A DNA stretch of 64,000 nucleotides from Streptomyces polyasparticus. Lineage in GTDB: Bacteria; Actinomycetota; Actinomycetes; Streptomycetales; Streptomycetaceae. Where the stretch lies: assembly GCF_014493765.1 (NCBI RefSeq), contig NZ_JACTVJ010000013.1, positions 248,001 through 312,000 of the forward strand. The letters run 5' to 3'. Below are positions 17,263-25,665 of the stretch, piece by piece (the first letter of the stretch is position 1; each line of letters starts with the position of its first letter). The translations under genes were made by a program, and so were the position numbers. Below the pieces are notes generated by a model that was given only the letters and a program-made list of their open reading frames with translations, had not been told where the DNA came from and did no database searches.

Positions 17263-18759
17263 CTACAGGTCTTCCTGGCGGTCGAGGACGGCGGCGAGCG
17301 CCGCCTCGAAGCCCGACGCAGTGGCGGCGCCACGGGTCGGGTCCTGCTGGCGTACGTCGATGACGTGGCCCGTCATGGCGGAGACGAGCACGTCGAGGGA
17401 GGCGCGGGCGACCGCGTCCGAGGTGAGCAGGGTGCCGGCCGGCTCCTGCCCGAAGGCCTGGGTGCGCATCGGAGTCGCCGTGCGTTCCGGGTTGATGCAG
17501 TTGACGCGGATGCCGTCGCCGGCCCACTCGTCGGAGAGGGCCTGGGTCAGGTTGACCATGGCCGCCTTGGTGGACGAGTAGAGGCTGTACTCGGCACGGC
17601 CGCGCGTGTAGCTGCTGGACGTGAACAGGAGCAGCTGGCCGTTGGTCTCGGACAGGTACTTGTACGAGGAGCGCGCGATCTGCACCGGCGCGAGGTAGTT
17701 GACCTTCAGCGCTTCCTCGATGGTGGCGTTGTCCGCCTCGTCGAGGCGGCCGATGCGCAGCACGCCGGCCGTGTTGATCACGTAGTCGATACGGCCGGTC
17801 TCGGAGTACGCCTGCGACAGCGCGTCGTCCACGTGCTCCGGGTTCTCGACGTGGGTGCCGGTGCTGGAGCGGCCGAAGGGGAAGACCTTCGCGCCGTAGC
17901 CCTCGGCCACCTTCGCGATGTCCGCGCCGATGCCGTACGAGCCGCCGAAGACCACGAGGGTCTTGCCGGTGAGCAGGCCGCGGTAGGCCTCCTCGTCCGC
18001 CTGCTGGGGCGCGGCCGTCGAGGCGAGCTGGAAGAGCTTGTCCGCGATGAAGACGTCTACCGGCTGGGTCACCTTCATGTTGTACTCGTCACCCGCCACG
18101 ACGTGGATCGGCACGTCCGGCAGGTAGCGCAGTACGACCGAGCAGTCGTCGGTGGCCTGGAAGTTCGGGTCGCCCGCCGCGATCTCGTAGGCCTTGCGGA
18201 TGGTGGAGAGCTTGAAGGCCTGCGGCGTCTGACCGCGGCGCAGCCGGGAGCGGTCCGGGACGTCGGTGATGAACTCGCCGTCCTCGCCGTGGGTCCGCGT
18301 GACGATGATCGTGTCCGCCGAGGGGATCGCCACGTCGACCGCCTGGTAGCGCTCGAGGGCGGTCACGCAGTCGCTGATCACACGCTGCGACAGGAGCGGG
18401 CGCACGGCGTCGTGGAAGAGGACGTTGCGGTCCTCGCCCTCGGCCAGGCCCTCGCCGAGTGCGGCGATGGCGCGCTCGGTGGTCTCGTTGCGGGTCTCGC
18501 CGCCTTCGATGATCTTCGTGACCTTGGTCAGGCCGGCCTTGGCCACGATCTTCTCGACGTCGGACACATAGCCCGGGGCCATCAGGACGATGATGTCGTC
18601 GATGGACTCCGCCTGCTCGAAGATGGTCAGGGTGTGCTCGATGACCGCCTTGCCGGCAACCTTCAGCAGCTGCTTGGGGATGGCCAGGCCAACCCTCTGA
18701 CCCGTACCGCCTGCCAGGATCACGGCAGTGGTGCGGGTTTTGACTATGTGCTCGGACAC
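17263..18759 (-). CDS. bifunctional ribulose-5-phosphate reductase / CDP-ribitol pyrophosphorylase (TarI-TarJ type fusion)
   Basis: 498 residues in two domains. Residues about 1-240 form an IspD/TarI-like cytidylyltransferase: AVILAGGTGQRVGLAIPKQL, FHDAVRPLLS and VTQPVDVFIADKL. Residues about 265-495 form a short-chain dehydrogenase: VVFGGSYGIGADIAKVAEGY (TGxxxGIG-like site) and YSLYSSTKAA (catalytic YxxxK). The same domain order is known in the Haemophilus Bcs1/Acs1 enzyme, which makes CDP-ribitol from ribulose-5-phosphate, NADPH and CTP. GTG start with GAGGTAGG upstream. It supplies the activated ribitol for the two TagF-like proteins next door, so the wall polymer here is predicted to be polyribitol phosphate, not polyglycerol phosphate. 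Confidence 0.85.
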   Translation of the reverse strand: MSEHIVKTRTTAVILAGGTGQRVGLAIPKQLLKVAGKAVIEHTLTIFEQAESIDDIIVLMAPGYVSDVEKIVAKAGLTKVTKIIEGGETRNETTERAIAALGEGLAEGEDRNVLFHDAVRPLLSQRVISDCVTALERYQAVDVAIPSADTIIVTRTHGEDGEFITDVPDRSRLRRGQTPQAFKLSTIRKAYEIAAGDPNFQATDDCSVVLRYLPDVPIHVVAGDEYNMKVTQPVDVFIADKLFQLASTAAPQQADEEAYRGLLTGKTLVVFGGSYGIGADIAKVAEGYGAKVFPFGRSSTGTHVENPEHVDDALSQAYSETGRIDYVINTAGVLRIGRLDEADNATIEEALKVNYLAPVQIARSSYKYLSETNGQLLLFTSSSYTRGRAEYSLYSSTKAAMVNLTQALSDEWAGDGIRVNCINPERTATPMRTQAFGQEPAGTLLTSDAVARASLDVLVSAMTGHVIDVRQQDPTRGAATASGFEAALAAVLDRQEDL

Positions 18760-18989
18760 GGGCTACCTACCTCGGGGCGACAGGAGACCAAGAGATGCTC
18801 TCACTCCGGGTTTACGCCTTGCAAGGCGATGGCCATCGGCGCACCGGCCGACCGCAACCCCTTGTTCACCTTGTTTTCAAGGGATTCAACAGCTATTCGG
18901 CCATGACCTGACGTGACGAACTCCACCTTTCGGACATTCACTATTGTGATCCCGCCCACAGCCAGTGACCAGGGCCGGAAGTCCCGGCC
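18760..18989 (-). promoter_or_regulatory. upstream region of the CDP-ribitol synthase gene
   Basis: 230 bases between the GTG at 18759 and the phoD remnant. It contains a small AT-rich hairpin, CCTTG-TTTT-CAAGG, at 18869-18882 and the ribosome site near 18765-18775. A promoter is expected, but I cannot place the -10 and -35 boxes confidently. Confidence 0.35.
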
Positions 18990-19710
18990 CCGGTCCGGCG
19001 CCGCCGCCGTCAGGCTTCCCTCCGCGCTCCGGGCACTCCGGCCGCCACAGGGAAGCGGACCGGCGGGCGCGAAGGCGGTTCCTTCTGCAACACGGCGGCC
19101 GGGAACGCGAACTTCCGCATCGAGGCCGCCGCGACGGACGGTGAGCAAGTGGTTTCCGCGAAGGGAGCCGACCATTTCCTCGTGCGAGTAATCCGTCTTC
19201 GACGGACCCCGCATACGGTGGAAGGTCTCCATATCCCTGTCTCCACCGGCGGAAATGGATGTGCCGACGAATTCGGTGCCGATCACCGCCGAATCCGGTT
19301 CGCGAAGTCACGCTTCAGATCACCGATCATGGCGAGATGGCAGTCACCCGAGAGCACCACGGGATTTCGTATACGAGCGAATTCCGCGCTCACGATCTGC
19401 GAGGCGATCAGGCTCCGGCGGGCCGGCAAGCGGTGCGGGCAGAACCGAGGCACCGAGGGCCGCACCTGCGGTGACCGGAAGACGACGCCGGCGCATTGCC
19501 CCAGGCCCCGCGTTCGCTTCGCCCATCGGACAACTTCCTTTCCTGCATGGCCTTTTGGGCCCCGGGAGGCTTCCTCCCGGGACGCACCACCGCCTGGACG
19601 GAATCCATCACGCCCATGACAGTTCCCGGAGCAGCGAAACACTCGGACCGGCAGCTGAACGCGCCCGTCCTGAAGGGGTGAAGGAACTCGCGGCGGGAGA
19701 ACCGGCGAAT
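18990..19710 (-). pseudogene. degraded phoD-like phosphodiesterase (alkaline phosphatase D) remnant
   Basis: No intact gene, but two minus-strand fragments in different frames carry clear PhoD signatures. One (ending at a TGA at 19283-19285) reads RNPVVLSGDCHLAMIGDLKR, the metallophosphatase block normally NPVVLxGDxH followed by DLK. The other, starting around 19290, reads VIGTEFVGTSISAGGD, the block that normally follows about ten residues later, so a frameshift lies between them near 19285. After FHRM the similarity fades. In a third frame near 19680-19705 a twin-arginine-like SRREFL may be the old Tat signal; if so, about 1 kb of the gene has been lost. In Bacillus, PhoD degrades wall teichoic acid, which fits its place beside a teichoic acid locus. 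Confidence 0.65.
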
Positions 19711-19741
19711 CGACTTCCAAGCCGGGACCGGCCGAACTCCG

Positions 19742-20386
19742 TCAGGCGGCAAGTCCCATCTCGCCCGATGGTGTCCGCCGCTGCACATACCGCCCGAGCA
19801 CCCCCACCGTCGCGACCTCGCAGCCGAGCAGCAGCCGCTCCACGAGACCGATGAGCTCACGGCCGCCGGGTCCCGCCGAGCAGGCCATCCCGACGGCACC
19901 CGCCAGCGCGGCCCAGGCCAGGATCCGCAGCAGCCGCGCGGTGCCCTGCGCGTACGGGACGCCGCGCAGGCGCCGGCTCAGGAGCAGTGCGGCGGCGGGC
20001 AGGGCGACGAAGGCCGCGACGGAGGCGTAGCGGTGCACGTACGCCGGTCCGCTCAGCTCGGTGGTCAGCGGATCGGTCGGCACCAGGGCGGCGACGAGGA
20101 GCCCGGCGCCCCACACAGCGAGTAGGACGGACGGCAGTCCCCGTACGGGAACACCGCGCGCCCTCGCCGCGGCGAGCAGCACCAGGGAGACCAGGCCGAG
20201 CAGGCCCATCGTGGTCTCGATCGGGCCCCCGCGGTCCAGCGCGGCGAAGTCGCTGACGGTCAGCTCCAGCGGGCTGAGCCCGGGATCGTTGACGGACGGC
20301 GCCCACAGCGCCGCGGTCACGGCGAGGACGACGGCGGTCCATACGACGGGGGCGAGCAGGTGGCTGTGCCGACGAGACGCGATCAT
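19742..20386 (-). CDS. DUF998-like integral membrane protein
   Basis: 214 residues from the ATG at 20386; the longer open frame upstream has no coding look. About six hydrophobic segments: LLAPVVWTAVVLAVTAALWA, TMGLLGLVSLVLLAAARARG, VLLAVWGAGLLVAALVPTDP, YASVAAFVALPAAALLLSRR and two more. The VPTDP at the end of helix 3 and the conserved His in YVHRYAS are typical of the DUF998 family, whose role is unknown. It separates the phoD remnant from obgE and is read in the same direction, but the obgE terminator isolates it. Confidence 0.7.
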   Translation of the reverse strand: MIASRRHSHLLAPVVWTAVVLAVTAALWAPSVNDPGLSPLELTVSDFAALDRGGPIETTMGLLGLVSLVLLAAARARGVPVRGLPSVLLAVWGAGLLVAALVPTDPLTTELSGPAYVHRYASVAAFVALPAAALLLSRRLRGVPYAQGTARLLRILAWAALAGAVGMACSAGPGGRELIGLVERLLLGCEVATVGVLGRYVQRRTPSGEMGLAA

Positions 20387-20560
20387 GCCCCGATCGTCGC
20401 GCCGGGCGGCCCTGGGGCACATCGGGGACTGCCCCCGACGTCCCCCTGATCCCGTCGCTGCGGGCAGTCGTGCCGCAGGGCGGCACGGGTGGGCGCAGCA
20501 CCCACGGATACGCACACCGGCGCGGCCCGGTCAGGCGACCCGCCTCCAGACGCAAGAAGC

Positions 20561-20594
20561 GGGCGGACCGAGTCCGAAAACGACCCGGTCCGCC
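20561..20594 (-). terminator. hairpin terminator after obgE
   Basis: A 10-bp perfect inverted repeat (GGGCGGACCG at 20561-20570, CGGTCCGCCC at 20585-20594), 14 bases past the obgE stop on the minus strand. Confidence 0.8.
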
Positions 20595-20607
20595 CACTGC
20601 GTAGGGA

Positions 20608-22053
20608 CTAGAACGCCTCGAAGTCGTCGAACTCCGCCTGCGCCTCATCCCGAGCCGCCTGCTTGTCCGACCGCCGCTGGGCCGCGGGCCGGGGCGCGTC
20701 GAAGCGGTGGTCCTCACCACGCCGCCCCAGCATCTCCGCACCGCTCATCATGGAGGGCTCGAAGTCGAAGACGACCGCGTTGTCCTCGGGGCCGATCGCC
20801 ACGGCGTCGCCCGCCCGGGCGCCCGCCTTCATCAGCTGGTCCTCGACACCGAGGCGGTTGAGGCGGTCGGCCAGGTAGCCGACGGCCTCGTCGTTGTTGA
20901 AGTCGGTCTGGCGGATCCAGCGCTCCGGCTTCTCGCCGCGCACGCGGTAGACCGGCTCGCCCTCGACCTCCTCGCGCTTCACGGTGAAGCCCGAGTCGTC
21001 CACGGCCTTCGGCCGGATCACGATCCGCGTGGCCTCCTCGACGGGCTTGGCGGCACGGGCCTCGGCGACCACCTCGGCCAGCGCGAAGGACAGCTCCTTC
21101 AGACCCGTACGCGCGACGGCGGACACCTCGAAGACGCGGTAGCCGCGGGCCTCCAGGTCCGGGCGGACCATGTCGGCGAGGTCCTTGCCGTCCGGGATGT
21201 CGATCTTGTTGAGGACGACCATGCGGGGCCGGTCGTCGAGCCCGCCGTACTGCTTGAGCTCCTCCTCGATGATGTCGAGGTCGGAGACCGGGTCGCGCTC
21301 GGACTCGAGCGTGGCGGTGTCCAGGACGTGCACGAGCACCGAGCAGCGCTCGACGTGCCGCAGGAACTCCAGGCCCAGGCCCTTGCCCTGGCTGGCGCCC
21401 GGGATCAGACCGGGCACGTCGGCGATGGTGTAGACGGTCGAACCGGCCGTCACCACACCGAGGTTGGGCACCAGGGTGGTGAAGGGGTAGTCGGCGATCT
21501 TCGGCTTGGCGGCGGAGAGCACCGAGATCAGCGAGGACTTGCCGGCGCTCGGGTAGCCGACGAGCGCGACATCCGCGACCGTCTTGAGCTCGAGCACGAT
21601 GTCGCCGGCATCGCCGGGCTCGCCGAGCAGCGCGAAGCCGGGGGCCTTGCGGCGCGCGGACGCGAGCGCGGCGTTGCCGAGGCCGCCGCGGCCGCCCTGG
21701 GCAGCGACGTAGGAGGTGCCGTGGCCGACGAGGTCGGCGAGGACATTGCCCTGCTTGTCGAGGACGACGGTGCCGTCCGGCACGAGCAGGACGAGGTCCT
21801 GGCCCTCCTTGCCGGTCCGGTGGTCGCCGGCGCCCGGCTGGCCGTTGGTGGCCTTGCGGTGCGGGCTGTGGTGGTACTCGAGCAGCGTGGTCACGGACTG
21901 GTCGACCGTGAGGATCACATCGCCGCCACGGCCGCCGTTGCCGCCGTCCGGGCCGCCGAGCGGCTTGAACTTCTCCCGGTGTACGGAGGCACAGCCGTGG
22001 CCCCCGCTACCCGCGGCGATGTGCAGCTCGACGCGGTCCACGAAGGTGGTCAT
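20608..22053 (-). CDS. obgE: GTPase Obg/CgtA
   Basis: 481 residues. N-terminal glycine-rich Obg domain ([20 protein letters not shown] to about 160), then the G domain with [20 protein letters not shown] (P-loop), [19 protein letters not shown] (switch II) and VLNKIDIPD (NKxD). A C-terminal OCT domain and a 50-residue Arg/Ala-rich tail ending [13 protein letters not shown] follow. Obg is an essential GTPase of late 50S ribosome assembly and stringent/developmental control; in Streptomyces it affects the onset of aerial growth. Last gene of the rplU-rpmA-obgE operon, 145 bases after rpmA with a hairpin in between that could lower its expression. Confidence 0.97.
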   Translation of the reverse strand: MTTFVDRVELHIAAGSGGHGCASVHREKFKPLGGPDGGNGGRGGDVILTVDQSVTTLLEYHHSPHRKATNGQPGAGDHRTGKEGQDLVLLVPDGTVVLDKQGNVLADLVGHGTSYVAAQGGRGGLGNAALASARRKAPGFALLGEPGDAGDIVLELKTVADVALVGYPSAGKSSLISVLSAAKPKIADYPFTTLVPNLGVVTAGSTVYTIADVPGLIPGASQGKGLGLEFLRHVERCSVLVHVLDTATLESERDPVSDLDIIEEELKQYGGLDDRPRMVVLNKIDIPDGKDLADMVRPDLEARGYRVFEVSAVARTGLKELSFALAEVVAEARAAKPVEEATRIVIRPKAVDDSGFTVKREEVEGEPVYRVRGEKPERWIRQTDFNNDEAVGYLADRLNRLGVEDQLMKAGARAGDAVAIGPEDNAVVFDFEPSMMSGAEMLGRRGEDHRFDAPRPAAQRRSDKQAARDEAQAEFDDFEAF

Positions 22054-22102
22054 GGTTCAGTGCCTCCAGATACGTACGGAATGTCTTAGCTCTAACACGT
22101 CA

Positions 22103-22143
22103 AAGGCGGACCTGCTTCCCACCAGGGGAAGGAGGCCCGCCTT
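22103..22143 (-). terminator. hairpin between rpmA and obgE (attenuator or partial terminator)
   Basis: Imperfect inverted repeat, outer arms AAGGCG/CGCCTT and inner arms CTTCCC/GGGAAG. No U tract. It probably reduces read-through or protects the rplU-rpmA message, since obgE has no obvious separate promoter. Confidence 0.6.
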
Positions 22144-22199
22144 CGACAGTTCGCTCTATGAGTCCTGATCGCTCAGGCGCTCTACGGTGCGCTGATTGC

Positions 22200-22454
22200 T
22201 CAGGCAGCCGGAACGATGTTCACGACCTTGCGGCCACGGTGGGTGCCGAACTGCACCGCACCGGCCTGCAGGGCGAACAGGGTGTCGTCGCCACCGCGAC
22301 CGACGCCCGTGCCCGGGTGGAAGTGGGTGCCGCGCTGGCGGACCAGGATCTCACCGGCGTTGACGACCTGACCGCCGAAGCGCTTCACGCCGAGCCGCTG
22401 AGCATTGGAATCGCGACCGTTCCGAGTGGACGATGCGCCCTTCTTGTGTGCCAT
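22200..22454 (-). CDS. rpmA: 50S ribosomal protein L27
   Basis: 84 residues, full length. Starts [16 protein letters not shown], the canonical L27 N-terminus that reaches the peptidyl transferase centre, with no cleavable N-terminal extension of the Firmicutes type. It also contains [20 protein letters not shown], typical of the family. Follows rplU by 14 bases on the minus strand. Confidence 0.98.
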   Translation of the reverse strand: MAHKKGASSTRNGRDSNAQRLGVKRFGGQVVNAGEILVRQRGTHFHPGTGVGRGGDDTLFALQAGAVQFGTHRGRKVVNIVPAA

Positions 22455-22468
22455 CTCTCCTCAGTCCC

Positions 22469-22789
22469 TTACTTCGCAGCCGTGGGGATCTCAGTGACCT
22501 TGATCGCCGTGTACTGCTGGCGGTGGCCCTGACGACGGCGGTAGCCGGTCTTGTTCTTGTAGCGAAGGATGTCGATCTTCGCGCCCTTGTGGTGGTCCAC
22601 GATCTCAGCCTGGACCTTGATGCCGGCCAGCACCCACGGGTCGCTGGTCACGGACTCGCCGTCGACCAGCAGCAGGGTCGAGAGCTCGACCGTGTCGCCG
22701 ACCTTGGCAGTGGAAATCTTGTCAACCTCAACGATGTCGCCCACAGCAACCTTGTGCTGGCGACCACCGCTGCGCACGATGGCGTACAC
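22469..22789 (-). CDS. rplU: 50S ribosomal protein L21
   Basis: 106 residues, normal size. [20 protein letters not shown] and the C-terminal [20 protein letters not shown] are diagnostic; L21 binds 23S rRNA through this basic tail. GTG start at 22789. First gene of rplU-rpmA-obgE; preceded by a long structured leader that may regulate the operon. Confidence 0.98.
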   Translation of the reverse strand: MYAIVRSGGRQHKVAVGDIVEVDKISTAKVGDTVELSTLLLVDGESVTSDPWVLAGIKVQAEIVDHHKGAKIDILRYKNKTGYRRRQGHRQQYTAIKVTEIPTAAK

Positions 22790-22980
22790 GCGGATCTCAC
22801 TCTCTCTGACTCGAAGCGGGTCCTCGCAGTCCAGCCGCCCGCCAGGCGGACGGCCTCCCCCGGGGAAACGAGACCGGGAGGCTTCCGGCGCCCTTCATGA
22901 AGCTGAAGGACGGGAAGGAAAAGGGTTTACGAGGTCATGGCGCGCAAGGAACACGCCGACGGTCTAGGTTACGGTCCGCC
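22790..22980 (-). promoter_or_regulatory. structured 5' leader and promoter region of the rplU operon
   Basis: About 190 bases upstream of rplU with two hairpins. One pairs GCCTCCC (22853-22859) with GGGAGGC (22876-22882); the other pairs CCGCC with GGCGG around 22836-22849. Ribosomal protein leaders often bind the encoded protein to feed back on translation. Whether this one does is inference. TAACCTAGAC near 22965-22975 (minus-strand reading) may be part of the promoter. Confidence 0.4.
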
Positions 22981-22995
22981 GGTCAGGGGGTCAAA

Positions 22996-23017
22996 CCGGG
23001 CCCTGGCGAGGGCCCGG
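22996..23017 (-). terminator. terminator of the TagC-like gene
   Basis: A perfect 8-bp stem (22996-23003 with 23010-23017) and a 6-base loop, 11 bases after the stop at 23028. On the minus strand it is followed by TTTGACC. Confidence 0.75.
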
Positions 23018-23027
23018 CCCGGCCACC

Positions 23028-24089
23028 TCAGCTGACGAACTCGCTCTTGTAGAAGACACTGGCGTCCAGGATGTTCTCCGGGCTCGCCTGGGTCTTCGAC
23101 GAATATCCGAAGGCCAGCCGCGGCGCTCCCCCGGACATCCAGATCGCGATCCCCTGCGCCTCACGGCCCGGCAGCGACTCGCCCGCCTGGGTGAGGAACT
23201 TCTCGTCGTACGAGCTGCCGGTCTTGTTCATATCGAGTCTGACGAGGTACGAGGGCCTGCTGGGACCGCCGAAGTAGAGGTAGGCGTACTGGCCGCAGAG
23301 CGTGATGCCCTGGAACAGATCGCTGTCGCTCAGCCCGAGCTCGGCATTGGTCGGGATCGCACGTTCCGCGAGGCGATACCCGTCGCTCAGCCTGCCGGCC
23401 TTCGCGTCCGCCATGTCGAACACCACGATGCGCCACACCCGGTCCGCGGGCTCCTGGGTCGCGTAGCGGATGAGAAGCCGGTTCGTGTATGGGTCGATCG
23501 CCGGACGCGGGAGCTTGGCGAAGCTGGAGATGGTCGGCGTGCGGTCCTGGATCGACGGGTCGGTCTTCTCAAGGACCTGCCCGTTGACGAACCGGAAACG
23601 CGAGAGCCTCTCACCCGCTCCGTTGTCGTTGGAGTCGTATCCCTCCAGCCAGAGATACGGAGCCGATCCGGCCCCCACGGGCTCCACGCCCACCGACGAG
23701 CCGTGGCCGAAGCCGTGCACGGTCATCGACCCCAGCTTCTTCCCCGACAGATCGGTCCGGGTGATCCACAGGTCGCCGTTGTGTCCGGCGAGCGTGCCGA
23801 TCCGGTGCTGCACGAAGTAGATGTTCTGGTTGACGTTGTCGTAGGCGAACGACTGCATCGCCCAGTTCTGCTCCTGGAGCGTGGCCCGCCAGACCGGGTT
23901 GCCCCCGGCGCCCGGCAGATTGAAGTGCTTGGACGCGGGCAACGCGGCGTTCGCCGTCCCCATGCCGCCCCACGACACCGCGGAACCCACCGCGGCCACG
24001 GCTGTCAGCCGGGCGCCGGCTCTGAGCAGCCGGCGCCGGCTCGGCCCGTCACTCTGCTCACCGTCGGAATCCGCCTTGCGCACGTACAC
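23028..24089 (-). CDS. Tat-exported beta-propeller protein, TagC/phage receptor-binding-like
   Basis: 353 residues. The N-terminus has a twin-arginine signal (PSRRRLLRAGARLTAVAAVG, cleavage near GTANA/ALPAS). The mature part resembles the teichoic acid biosynthesis protein C (TagC/DinC) and phage P68 receptor-binding propeller family: WAMQSFAYDNVNQNIYFVQ, GDLWITRTDLSGKKLGSM, HGFGHGSSVGVEPVG and YLWLEGYDSN. Bacillus TagC has no proven enzymatic role. It is probably a folded, exported, wall-associated protein. It lies 59 bases downstream of another exported protein gene on the same strand, so the two are likely co-expressed. The start could equally be the GTG two codons on. Confidence 0.75.
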   Translation of the reverse strand: MYVRKADSDGEQSDGPSRRRLLRAGARLTAVAAVGSAVSWGGMGTANAALPASKHFNLPGAGGNPVWRATLQEQNWAMQSFAYDNVNQNIYFVQHRIGTLAGHNGDLWITRTDLSGKKLGSMTVHGFGHGSSVGVEPVGAGSAPYLWLEGYDSNDNGAGERLSRFRFVNGQVLEKTDPSIQDRTPTISSFAKLPRPAIDPYTNRLLIRYATQEPADRVWRIVVFDMADAKAGRLSDGYRLAERAIPTNAELGLSDSDLFQGITLCGQYAYLYFGGPSRPSYLVRLDMNKTGSSYDEKFLTQAGESLPGREAQGIAIWMSGGAPRLAFGYSSKTQASPENILDASVFYKSEFVS

Positions 24090-24148
24090 CCACCCCGTTC
24101 GACATCATCTGCATACCTGCTGGTCAAGGCACCCGGGATACCCGCTGG

Positions 24149-25582
24149 TCAGGGCATCCGGGACAGCGGGACCGAGAAGAGCACCCGCTCGGGGATGACC
24201 TTGTCCCGCCAACCGCTCACGGTCTCGTCCACCCAGTCGTTCTTGGGATCGTCGTCCTTCACACGGCTGGCCGCCCACTCGGTCTGGCTCCACACGGTCT
24301 TCGTGCTCCACCAAAGGGAGAGTCCTTGCGATTTCGCGGCCCAGCACGCCGTGGGTGCATTGGCCTCGTGCCCCGAGCAGCTCGTCGTGGTGACACCGTC
24401 CGCGTCTCGCCGCTGGTAGACACCCCACTGACCGATTCCGCCCCGATGTCTCGGCAGGTACCAGGACCTCTTCCCCGTCGCCGGGTCCAGATACGAGAGG
24501 CTCCCCTGCGCTCCGGCCATGTCCGCCTGGAACATCTCCGTGACGTTGGCGAAGCCGGAGGAGTCCGTCACCAGCGGCATCCCGTCGGCCGAGGGCGGGG
24601 CCAGCCGGTAGCTCCACAGCTTGCCCAGCTTGGGAGTGCCCGAGGGGTGGTACTCGTTCAGAACGATGCGGTCCGGCGTGGCACTGCGATCGAGGGAGAC
24701 ATGCGCGGCGCAGGTGATCCCCGTATCCGTTCCGCACTTGGCACTCAGCCCGTACGAGCCGATGGCCGGCATGACGTACTGATAGCCGTGGGCCGAGTAG
24801 CCGCCGGAGACCCGGCCGATCACGTCGCTGTTCACGGTGGCCTGGAGGATGTGCCGCATCGAGAAGACGTACAGCGCGTTGGTACTGGGGTCTTCGCCCT
24901 TGGCCGTGACGATCAGCTTGTCCCCGAACCAGACCATGCCTCCTACCTGCACACCGGCTTTGGCGAAGTTGGCACCGCCTTCGGTCGGGATGACGAGGAG
25001 CACCCAGCGGTACCGGAAGTTTGCCGGGTCGCTTGCGTCGATGAACGCCACGCGCGCCAAATGCTGGCCGTGGGGGTCGGCCTCGGCCATGTTCGAGTAG
25101 TTCTGGAACACCGAGTCGTTGGACTTCCAGCCCGAGAGAATGACCTTGCTGGTGCCCCACATGCCGTCATTGTCGGCGTCACCTGAGGAGGTCACCCCCT
25201 GTGGCAGCCAGCGTTGTGTGTAATCGTCGCCGGAGTCCCAGCAATAGCCGGAAGCCGGAAGCGGGTTGACCGGCAGCGCCTTGATCTCGTCCGGGAGACA
25301 GCTGCCACCCGAACGGGCAGGTCTCATAGGGTGATTGGCGCTCGCCAGCACCTCCGCCACACCGACGTTGGGGAGCCGCGAGTCGAGCTCCGCAAGGGTG
25401 GTGGCGGAGACTCTGCGCTCCTTCAGCCTGAGCTCGGCCGCCTCGGCAGGGCTGTTGAGGGGCGTGACATTGGCCGGTACGTCCGCTGCCTGCACGGATC
25501 CGGAGGCCATCAGCCCCGTCACCATGGCCAGCGCGGCCGCTCCTGATAACCAGCGACGAAGAGCGCCGCGTCTTTCCCGCAT
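24149..25582 (-). CDS. secreted protein of unknown function
   Basis: 477 residues from the ATG at 25582, preceded by GGAGG. Sec signal peptide: RERRGALRRWLSGAAALAMV then TGLMASGSVQA/ADVPA. The mature protein has GSCLPDEIKALPVNPLPASG, YCWDSGDDYTQRWLPQG, VILSGWKSNDSVFQNYSN and RYRWVLLVIPTEGGANFAKA. Several Trp- and Gly-rich strands with paired cysteines (GTDTGITCAAH, TTTSCSGHEA, TACWAAK) follow. The pattern suggests a beta-propeller like that of its TagC-like neighbour, with no enzyme motif I recognise. Its place at the end of the glycan island suggests action on, or binding to, the surface polymer. Confidence 0.7.
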   Translation of the reverse strand: MRERRGALRRWLSGAAALAMVTGLMASGSVQAADVPANVTPLNSPAEAAELRLKERRVSATTLAELDSRLPNVGVAEVLASANHPMRPARSGGSCLPDEIKALPVNPLPASGYCWDSGDDYTQRWLPQGVTSSGDADNDGMWGTSKVILSGWKSNDSVFQNYSNMAEADPHGQHLARVAFIDASDPANFRYRWVLLVIPTEGGANFAKAGVQVGGMVWFGDKLIVTAKGEDPSTNALYVFSMRHILQATVNSDVIGRVSGGYSAHGYQYVMPAIGSYGLSAKCGTDTGITCAAHVSLDRSATPDRIVLNEYHPSGTPKLGKLWSYRLAPPSADGMPLVTDSSGFANVTEMFQADMAGAQGSLSYLDPATGKRSWYLPRHRGGIGQWGVYQRRDADGVTTTSCSGHEANAPTACWAAKSQGLSLWWSTKTVWSQTEWAASRVKDDDPKNDWVDETVSGWRDKVIPERVLFSVPLSRMP

Positions 25583-25665
25583 GGGATCGCCTCCGGGTTC
25601 GCACGTGAACAAACGACAGTTCCCGGACCGGGTCCACCGGTCCGGGAACTGGAGGTGCACAGATG

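Noticed and set aside
19255-19854. 199-codon plus-strand open frame across the phoD remnant
   Set aside because: Translation is Arg/Pro-rich without motifs, and the minus strand carries the recognisable PhoD blocks.
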